A DNA stretch of 16,418 nucleotides from Flavipsychrobacter stenotrophus (GTDB taxonomy: Bacteria; Bacteroidota; Bacteroidia; Chitinophagales; Chitinophagaceae), in the NCBI GenBank assembly GCA_947371715.1, contig CANBQQ010000024.1, positions 1 through 16,418 of the forward strand, written 5' to 3'. The notes under the pieces are model-generated. The model worked only from the letters and a program-made list of their open reading frames with translations. It was not told the DNA's origin and did not search any database. Numbering within the stretch: position 1 is the first letter of the stretch; each line of letters opens with the position of its first letter. Made by a program: the position numbers and the translations under genes. Positions 7,760 through 12,774 of the stretch are shown piece by piece.

Positions 7760-8425
7760 ATGAAAAAGCTAATCTTATTATCCGCCGTATTATTTGCCAC
7801 ATTCATGGGGTATAATGCCAATGCACAGGTGAGCGTTAATTTCAACATCAGCACTCAGCCCGTTTGGGGCCCTGTTGGGTATGATTATGTACAGTACTAT
7901 TATATACCGGATATCGATGCATATTACTATGTAGACCGCCGGGAGTATACTTACTTCAGTGGTGGTCGTTGGATAACGTCAAGATATCTCCCTCCAATGT
8001 ACCGCAATTACGACCTCTACCACGGTTACAAGGTGGTGGTAAACGAACCAAGGCCATGGTTGCATCACGATCGCTATCGCAAGGAATATGGTCAATACAG
8101 AGGTCGTCATGATCAGCCGTTTATTCGCGATAGTCGTGATGAAAGATATTATGTAAACCCACGCCACCCGCAGCATGCGCAATGGCAGAGCACCCGTCCC
8201 GGTGGTAACACCAACAGGCCACAGCAAGTAATGCCGCCACGCGGTAATGGTCCTCAGCAGCAGGGCAATCCCGGTCATGGTCATGGCAACAATGATCATA
8301 AGGGAAACGATGATCGCCGCGGAAATGATGATCGCGGAGGGAACGAAAACCACGGAGGCAATGACAACCGTGGCGGAGATCGCGGACATGGTAACGACAA
8401 AGGTGGCGGCCACGGTCACCGTTAA
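7760..8425 (+). CDS. Secreted Tyr-rich protein with Gly/Asn/His-rich tail
   Basis: This 221-residue protein has a clear signal peptide (MKKLILLSAVLFATFMG, then an ANAQ cleavage region). The middle part (about 35-115) is rich in Tyr, with YYYIPDIDAYYYVDRREYTYF and SRYLPPMYRNYDLYHGYKVVV. I recall this arrangement from uncharacterised secreted Bacteroidota proteins but cannot name the family. From about residue 150 the sequence becomes low-complexity: Pro/Gln first, then about 50 residues of Gly, Asn, Asp, His and Arg in short repeats such as GNDDRRGNDDRGGN. The tail is probably disordered, and its many His residues could bind metal. There is no T9SS C-terminal domain. A strong terminator follows. 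That it is a real secreted protein is secure, but its function is unknown. Confidence 0.85.
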   Translation: MKKLILLSAVLFATFMGYNANAQVSVNFNISTQPVWGPVGYDYVQYYYIPDIDAYYYVDRREYTYFSGGRWITSRYLPPMYRNYDLYHGYKVVVNEPRPWLHHDRYRKEYGQYRGRHDQPFIRDSRDERYYVNPRHPQHAQWQSTRPGGNTNRPQQVMPPRGNGPQQQGNPGHGHGNNDHKGNDDRRGNDDRGGNENHGGNDNRGGDRGHGNDKGGGHGHR

Positions 8426-8455
8426 TTAAGAGCATCTTTATAATCCTTTCTAAGT

Positions 8456-8487
8456 ATTTAGCCTCGCACCAGCGGGGCTAAATTTTT
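8456..8487 (+). terminator. Rho-independent terminator after the 7760 gene
   Basis: ATTTAGCCTCGC at 8456-8467 pairs with GCGGGGCTAAAT at 8472-8483, a 12 bp stem with one G-T wobble and an ACCA loop. A T-run at 8483-8487 follows. It starts 30 bases after the stop codon. Confidence 0.92.
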
Positions 8488-8686
8488 GTAATAAATACTC
8501 GAAAAATATATTCAACTTTAAGTAACCTCACCTAACTCATTGAACTATTGATAACTAGTTCATTGCTCCATTTCAATGTGAATATCTTTATTTTACCAGG
8601 TCATTTTCCCGTATTAATTTACACTCTAATCAGGCCAAAAGCCCCCCGATCTTTGACATCTTGAACCTTATCATCTCAAATATACA

Positions 8687-8740
8687 ACTGGTCGAAGCGT
8701 CTCGCTTCGTCCTAAGCCATGCAAGCGTCCGCTTGCGAAA
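8687..8740 (+). repeat. Module B repeat, solo copy 1
   Basis: This copy begins ACTGGTCGAAGCGTCTCGCT and ends GCTTGCGAAA. It has the same two hairpins as module B in the 4318-4850 array, but the second has the shortened centre GCAAGCGTCCGCTTGC. It is not preceded by module A. It is oriented as in the array. Confidence 0.92.
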
Positions 8741-8763
8741 CTTATTTAGGGACGAGGCCGTAG

Positions 8764-8783
8764 GGGCTGAAAATCTTCAGCCC
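8764..8783. repeat. Hairpin GGGCTGAA-AATC-TTCAGCCC
   Basis: A perfect 8 bp stem with a 4 base loop, directly after the first ATTTAGGGACGAGG copy and GCCGTAGG. No T-run follows, so it is better read as part of a dispersed repeat than as a terminator. Confidence 0.65.
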
Positions 8784-8805
8784 TTCAACCACAGGTTTGC
8801 CAGTA

Positions 8806-8859
8806 ACTGGTCGAAGCGTCTCGCTTCGTCCTAAGCCATGCAAGCGTCCGCTTGCGAAA
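8806..8859 (+). repeat. Module B repeat, solo copy 2
   Basis: Essentially identical to the copy at 8687-8740 over the full 54 bp, including the shortened second hairpin. The two copies are therefore recent duplicates or kept alike by conversion. Confidence 0.92.
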
Positions 8860-8958
8860 AATGGCAGTAAACAAATAAAGGGATTATCTCACTAACATGT
8901 AAACAAATTTAGGGACGAGGCACAGACAACAACAAGTCACAACTCTGGTAGACGCATT

Positions 8959-8987
8959 GTCATCCTGAGTTTTTATCGAAGGGTGCG
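8959..8987. repeat. GTCATCCTGAG...TCGAAGG type dispersed repeat
   Basis: GTCATCCTGAG at 8959-8969, a short T-rich centre, then ATCGAAGGGTGCG. This resembles a short intergenic repeat that I recall as frequent in Bacteroidota genomes (CATCCTGAG followed by TCGAAGGATG). Only one copy lies in the window, so the call rests on recall. Confidence 0.45.
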
Positions 8988-9014
8988 TCTCCAAGCCGAA
9001 TGAGCAAGTAGCAC

Positions 9015-9275
9015 ACTGTCGCGAGAGTTATTCCAGATTATTTCGGGACTCTCATGACGACAAAAATTAACGGGTCGCTTAAAATAAGTGTTCGAAAAGA
9101 GTAAAGCAGCTCGTGATATGTCCCGTAGGGACTACCGGTTTGTAGTAAAACAAGAAAAAATGGGCATTGCCCCGTCAGGGGTTACCCTTATCTAAGCACA
9201 TTAATAACTTTTCGAACACTTCTGGTCTCTGACCCGAACATCTGGCTGGTTCTCTTTCTGAACACCAACAAAAAA
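9015..9275 (+). repeat. Module A repeat interrupted by an insertion
   Basis: The left part (9015-9076) starts ACTGTCGCGAGAGTTA and ends CGGGTC. The right part resumes at 9224 with GGTCTCTGACCCGAACATC and continues through a tail shared with the intact copy at 9649-9745 (TGGTTCTCTTTC and neighbours). The loop between the GAGAG and CTCTC arms is 21 bases here, unrelated to the 11 base TTAGCGCAGCG of other copies, while the arms are kept. Confidence 0.88.
9077..9223. mobile_element. 147 bp MITE-like insert inside a module A copy
   Basis: The insert is flanked by GGTC at 9073-9076 and 9224-9227, a possible 4 bp target duplication. AAGTGTTCGAAAAG at 9086-9099 and CTTTTCGAACACTT at 9208-9221 are perfect 14 bp inverted repeats, set 9 and 2 bases in from the ends. 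Inside are two small hairpins, GTCCC-GTA-GGGAC (9120-9132) and CCCC-GTCA-GGGG (9170-9181). There is no coding capacity, so if mobile it depends on enzymes supplied elsewhere. The unequal distance of the inverted repeats from the ends leaves the exact boundaries uncertain. Confidence 0.65.
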
Positions 9276-9325
9276 GTAGCAGCATGTGGCAGAAAGTGGC
9301 AGAAAGTGGCAGAATGTAGCAGTTT
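9276..9325 (+). repeat. Five 10-bp tandem repeats, GTGGCAGAAA type
   Basis: The units are GTAGCAGCAT, GTGGCAGAAA, GTGGCAGAAA, GTGGCAGAAT and GTAGCAGTTT, with no gaps. The core GTRGCAG is constant. The 10 base period is close to one helical turn. The array starts where the module A tail at 9275 stops. Confidence 0.9.
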
Positions 9326-9381
9326 GTTAAAATAGGCTGAAACCCACACCCACAAAGCACTTCACCCCATATTCCTCAACC

Positions 9382-9415
9382 AAAACTGCCACTTTTACGA
9401 AAAACTGCCACTTTT
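9382..9415. repeat. Inverted partners of the 10-bp array
   Basis: AAAACTGCCACTTTT occurs at 9382-9396 and 9401-9415, 19 bases apart. The CTGCCACTTT in it is the reverse complement of the AAAGTGGCAG phase of the 9276-9325 array, so the two sets could pair across about 60 bases. Confidence 0.85.
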
Positions 9416-9433
9416 CAAAAAACATACCCGGAA

Positions 9434-9487
9434 ACTGGTCGAAGCGTCTCGCTTCGTCCTAAGGCATGCAAGCGTCCGCTTGCGAAA
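9434..9487 (+). repeat. Module B repeat, solo copy 3
   Basis: The same 54 bp module as at 8687 and 8806, with AAGGCATGC in place of AAGCCATGC between the hairpins. It keeps the shortened second hairpin that marks all three solo copies. Confidence 0.92.
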
Positions 9488-9525
9488 AAACGTAGCATCG
9501 TGTAGGCAGGAAATGTCACTCAAAA

Positions 9526-9628
9526 ATCGGGCATGATCGGGCATTGACAAAAAATACAAATAATTGACTATCAATAAAATAAATTGTTTCAATGCCCGAT
9601 TTGTTTTTTATTTTCTATCGGGCATTGA
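9526..9628. repeat. ATCGGGCATTGA boxes in both orientations
   Basis: ATCGGGCAT lies at 9526-9534, ATCGGGCATTGA at 9536-9547 and 9617-9628, and the inverse TCAATGCCCGAT at 9589-9600. The inverse copy can pair perfectly over 12 bp with either the left box (41 base loop) or the right box (16 base loop), so the two hairpins exclude each other. The region between is AT-rich. Confidence 0.88.
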
Positions 9629-9648
9629 CTGCAAATATCAAATGCTCC

Positions 9649-9745
9649 ACTGTCGCGAGAGTTAGCGCAGCGCTCTCGTGACGACTAGTTTGACGGGTCT
9701 CTGACCCGAACATCCGGCCGGTTCTCTTTCGGAGTACTAACGAAA
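9649..9745 (+). repeat. Module A repeat, intact solo copy
   Basis: It begins ACTGTCGCGAGAGTTAGCGC, keeps the 11 bp arm pair and the CGGGTC-TCT-GACCCG hairpin, then continues through a tail (CCGGCCGGTTCTCTTTCGG and on) that the tandem array lacks. It serves as the uninterrupted reference for the split copy at 9015-9275. No module B follows. Confidence 0.92.
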
Positions 9746-9812
9746 TGTCATTAATCAACTTCAGAGACCAACTTCCGAATCTGTGCACCTATTCAGGCAT
9801 AACGCCCAACAC

Positions 9813-9842
9813 AAAAAAGGTGCGACACCAGCCGCACCTTTT
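9813..9842 (-). terminator. Rho-independent terminator of the T9SS surface protein gene
   Basis: AAAAGGTGCG (9815-9824) pairs with CGCACCTTTT (9833-9842), a 10 bp stem with an 8 base loop. On the minus strand it is followed by T at 9813-9818, and it lies about 20 bases past the stop codon of the 9864-11768 gene. On the plus strand it could also stop read-through, with only four T. Confidence 0.88.
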
Positions 9843-9863
9843 CAAAAATATTATTCACTAACC

Positions 9864-11768
9864 TTACTTGTTTATGATCAGTTTTAATTGTTTTTGGTCT
9901 GCATCAGATATGATCCTCAGGAAGTATACCCCATTGGCAAGCTGTCCGGCAAGGTTCAGCGGCTCATTGAGCTGCCCCCTCTGCGATGCTATGGATTTGC
10001 GATAAACCACACTTCCTTTCAGATCCAGGATCTCTACCTGCAACTCATCATCATTACGAACGCCTACAGCTCCTGTCAATGTGAAATTACCCGCCGTTGG
10101 ATTAGGGAATAATGATACACCAGTACCTGCTGTGTTGATATCAGTTACATCAAGGAAAGACGCATAGATGATCACAGCATTGCTTGTATCTTTATTAGGT
10201 ATCGCGCAGATAGCGTTGCTCCTTACTACACACCTTACAGTATCGTTAGCATAGATATGACGTGCATAAGAAGAATTGGTTGCACCAGGTACTGCCACCC
10301 TGTTTACATACCACTGGAAGGTAGGTGAAGTACCCGCGTAAGTAGATGCACAGAAGAAGGTCACCACAGCGCCCAGATAAGCTACAGTATCATTTGGTGA
10401 AAACGACACCGAAGCATACGGGATCAGGTGGGGATACATAATGAAAGTAGAAGTATCTCTTGCTGTATCCGGCTGATGGCATACAAGGCTGCTTACCATA
10501 TTTACAATAACGGTATCAGTAGTTGATGGAGAGTAGGTATATGAAGCGCCACTGCCTACAACCACGCCACCTCTTATCCACTGGAAAGAAGGGCCACCGC
10601 CGCCATTTATTGCGGTAGCAGTAAAGGTAACTGGTGTGCCGGAGCATGCTGTGTCAGGTGTATGGGTCATCGTAACAGAAGCAGGCGAGTTGCTGGTCAC
10701 GCCCATGAAAATAGAATCAGAGTACACTGTATTTACCGGTAGTGCGCAAGGGAAATTGCTGGTCACGCGGTTAACAATATAATCACCATTGTTCAATGCG
10801 GCATCAGTGTAAGTACTATTGGTCGCACCCGGTATGAAAAGACCATTCTTGATCCAATTGTAGCCCGGGTTTGTACCACCGTTAGTAATGGTAGCAGTAA
10901 AGGTTACAGGTACACCAAAGCATATGTTGTTCAGCGATTCGTGAATAGTATCCGTAGGCGTTACAAAAGGGCTCGCCGAAACATTGTTTGTGTCGCTTTC
11001 AGAACAGCCGTAAAAGTTAGTTGCGGTTACCCAATAGCTACCTGCTGATGTTACAGTAATGATCTGTGTTATAGCCGATGTGTTCCATACGTATGTGCTT
11101 CCCGGGTTGCCTGCATTCAGTGTTGTAGATCCGCCTGATCCGCATATGTACGCATCCGCTCCCAGGTTTACTATCGGACTAGGGTAAAGCAATACAGAGA
11201 AGGTGCTCGGCACTGTACAGCTGTGTGCGTCAGTTACCAAAAGGTTGTAAACACCATTATTGGCAGCTGTAGCGGCGGGTATGTTTGGAGACTGAACAGT
11301 AGAGCTAAAACCGGCTGGTCCGTTCCATGAGTACGAATATGCTGCTGTTCCACCTGTTGGTGTAGCATACAATGTAAGTGTGCCGCCCGGGCAGAAAGGT
11401 GCATTAGATGCGGTGAATACGGTTAATGGTGCTGGTTCAGAAACGATAACTGTTGTGCTGTTGGTGCAGCTGCCACCCTCGGTAACAACAACTGTATACG
11501 AACCTGAATCAAGGCCGGAGATGTTCTGGTTGGTAGAAGTAAAGCCTGTAGAGCTTGTCCATGAATAACTGTAAGGAGTTGCTCCTCCCGACACCGTTAA
11601 AGAAACGCTACCGTTAGGTGTGCCATGGCAGGTCATATCAGTAGGGGTAGCAGAGAGGGTCGGAGGGGTACAGGGAGGCGTTGCCAATGCATTGTAATTT
11701 ACACCCAGAAGTGCAACAAGCAATGATAAGGTAAATAATACTCGCCCTTTAGTATAGATTATTTTCAT
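9864..11768 (-). CDS. T9SS-exported surface protein with SprB-like and Ig-like repeats
   Basis: This 634-residue protein has a signal peptide (about 1-29). Two SprB-like repeats follow (about 35-195). The first has CHGTPNGSVSLTVSGG, ATPYSYSW and LDSGSYTVVVTEGGSC. A segment of the same style follows with GSYWVTATNFYGC. Three Ig-like repeats of about 90 residues come next, each with a GxxPxFxW-like core (NPGYNWIKNG, GPSFQWIRGG, SPTFQWYVNR). The last 80 residues form a type A T9SS sorting domain, with SLFPNPTAGNFTL, EILDLKGSVVYRKSI and LANGVYFLRI. It should cross the outer membrane by the T9SS and stay attached to, or be released from, the surface. Its likely role is adhesion or gliding. Length and repeats fit this large, loosely defined class. 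Confidence 0.9.
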   Translation of the reverse strand: MKIIYTKGRVLFTLSLLVALLGVNYNALATPPCTPPTLSATPTDMTCHGTPNGSVSLTVSGGATPYSYSWTSSTGFTSTNQNISGLDSGSYTVVVTEGGSCTNSTTVIVSEPAPLTVFTASNAPFCPGGTLTLYATPTGGTAAYSYSWNGPAGFSSTVQSPNIPAATAANNGVYNLLVTDAHSCTVPSTFSVLLYPSPIVNLGADAYICGSGGSTTLNAGNPGSTYVWNTSAITQIITVTSAGSYWVTATNFYGCSESDTNNVSASPFVTPTDTIHESLNNICFGVPVTFTATITNGGTNPGYNWIKNGLFIPGATNSTYTDAALNNGDYIVNRVTSNFPCALPVNTVYSDSIFMGVTSNSPASVTMTHTPDTACSGTPVTFTATAINGGGGPSFQWIRGGVVVGSGASYTYSPSTTDTVIVNMVSSLVCHQPDTARDTSTFIMYPHLIPYASVSFSPNDTVAYLGAVVTFFCASTYAGTSPTFQWYVNRVAVPGATNSSYARHIYANDTVRCVVRSNAICAIPNKDTSNAVIIYASFLDVTDINTAGTGVSLFPNPTAGNFTLTGAVGVRNDDELQVEILDLKGSVVYRKSIASQRGQLNEPLNLAGQLANGVYFLRIISDADQKQLKLIINK

Positions 11769-11791
11769 AATAAATTAAAGTGAATTCACTA

Positions 11792-11821
11792 CAAATATAA
11801 ATAAGAATATGCCTAAAGCAA
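11792..11821 (-). promoter_or_regulatory. Bacteroidota-type promoter of the T9SS surface protein gene
   Basis: On the minus strand a TTTG at the upstream end (TTG 11821-11819) is followed after 19 bases by TATATTTG at 11799-11792. This is an exact match to both elements and to their spacing. The ATG at 11768 lies 23 bases after the box. This is the best promoter in the window. Confidence 0.7.
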
Positions 11822-12064
11822 ATAAAAATATAGCAGTACCACGAATAACCATTTATCTGGCTGAAATAGCATAATATAATTATAGTATATAAATGACTCA
11901 AGTAGCGGAATTGCTTTAAAAAGTATTTGCCAGTTAATTAGATATGAAAACCTGAACTATATTGACAAGGCAGGTAAGGGGCAGGTGTTGTAACCTGATA
12001 TTATTTCATTCCATTGACCATTGGTTTAATAAATTACCTGAACTTTGCCAACGGAGTAACAATT

Positions 12065-12685
12065 ATGATATTTTCATCGAAACTGATAGAAGACGCGGTA
12101 CAGGAATTTTCCAGGTTACCGGGCATAGGAAAGAAGACAGCATTGCGCATGGTGTTGCAACTGCTGAAGATGGATGAGCAGGAGGTAGATGAATTTACCG
12201 GTGCTGTATCCCGTATGCGGCATGGCATCCGTTTTTGTAAAGAATGCCACAATGTTGCAGATAGCGAGGTGTGCGTGGTTTGCGTAAATCCTGGCCGAAA
12301 CAGGAACCAGATCTGCGTGGTGGAGAACATCCGCGATGTTATTGCAATTGAAAGTACGCAACAGTTTAGTGGATTGTATCATGTATTGGGTGGCATATTG
12401 TCTCCGCTCGATGGCGTGGGGCCTGAGCAGCTGAATCTCTCTACATTACACCAGCGGGTTAAAAACAATGAAGTGTCGGAATTGATCATGGCACTCAGTC
12501 CTACCATAGAAGGCGACACGACTGTATATTATATAGCCCGCCAGCTGAAAGATCTGCCTGTCACCATTACTACAATTGCCCGCGGCATAGCCTTTGGCGG
12601 GGAATTGGAATATGCCGATGAAATGACGCTGGCCCGCTCTATAGCCAAAAGATTGCCTATAGATAATTACGTGACCATGAAATAA
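12065..12685 (+). CDS. recR: Recombination mediator RecR
   Basis: The 206-residue product has the full RecR layout. The helix-hairpin-helix FSRLPGIGKKTALRM (about 13-27) is followed by a four-cysteine zinc site C58-x2-C61-x8-C70-x2-C73. A TOPRIM domain then starts at QICVVE and includes the LGGILSPLDGVGPEQL and SPTIEGDTTVYYI stretches. RecR works with RecF and RecO to load RecA on gapped single-stranded DNA, as a ring-shaped DNA clamp in the cytoplasm. Length is close to E. coli RecR (201). The frame is open back to ATG 12014, but conserved sequence starts at ATG 12065. A near match to the -7 box (GAACTTTG, 12040-12047) would also leave only the later start. It faces away from the T9SS gene across a 296 base AT-rich spacer with no other gene. 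Confidence 0.97.
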   Translation: MIFSSKLIEDAVQEFSRLPGIGKKTALRMVLQLLKMDEQEVDEFTGAVSRMRHGIRFCKECHNVADSEVCVVCVNPGRNRNQICVVENIRDVIAIESTQQFSGLYHVLGGILSPLDGVGPEQLNLSTLHQRVKNNEVSELIMALSPTIEGDTTVYYIARQLKDLPVTITTIARGIAFGGELEYADEMTLARSIAKRLPIDNYVTMK

Positions 12686-12699
12686 CTATTGTTCATGAT

Positions 12700-12721
12700 C
12701 AGGGCACTTCCATAGGCCCTG
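12700..12721 (+). other. Weak hairpin after recR
   Basis: CAGGGC (12700-12705) pairs with GCCCTG (12716-12721) over a 10 base loop, with no T-run. It could be a poor terminator between recR and the next gene. Confidence 0.25.
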
Positions 12722-12749
12722 TGGCGGCGGTTGATGTGTATAATAAACC

Positions 12750-12757
12750 TAATTTTG
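12750..12757 (+). promoter_or_regulatory. TAnnTTTG -7 box upstream of the DUF885 gene
   Basis: TAATTTTG matches the box exactly and lies 17 bases before ATG 12775. It lies after the upstream GTG at 12721, so it favours the ATG start. A TTG at 12731-12733 is 16 bases upstream, shorter than the usual 19-21. Confidence 0.5.
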
Positions 12758-12774
12758 ATGCGGAAACATTATTT

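Larger units (their letters stand above)
8744..8920 (+). repeat. ATTTAGGGACGAGG direct repeat pair
   Basis: ATTTAGGGACGAGG occurs at 8744-8757 and 8907-8920. Each lies downstream of a module B copy (4 and 48 bases after). This suggests that module B and this word form a larger unit that was duplicated and then diverged. Confidence 0.7.
8488..9810. other. Gene-free repeat island between convergent genes
   Basis: About 1.3 kb without a credible gene. The short open frames on the minus strand at 9175-9360 and 9395-9592 run through repeat copies and have no recognisable features. The stretch 8488-8640 is AT-rich with a small 7 bp hairpin (8541-8547 with 8556-8562). From 8687 onward it is almost wall-to-wall repeats, listed separately. 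It is flanked by the terminators of the two converging genes. Confidence 0.8.

Noticed and set aside
7979..8419. Minus-strand open frame opposite the Gly/Asn/His tail
   Set aside because: Its Val/Ile/Thr-rich protein follows from the repetitive codons of the plus-strand tail and has no promoter or start context.
9175..9592. Two short minus-strand open frames in the repeat island
   Set aside because: They run through the insert, the GTGGCAG array and a module B copy. Their sequences reflect those repeats and not a protein.
8488..9863. Repeat island considered as a retron or group II intron locus
   Set aside because: No reverse transcriptase or other associated open frame exists in or beside it.
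12014..12064. Upstream ATG as the start of recR
   Set aside because: The extra 17 residues are not part of the RecR fold. A near-consensus -7 box at 12040-12047 lies inside them.
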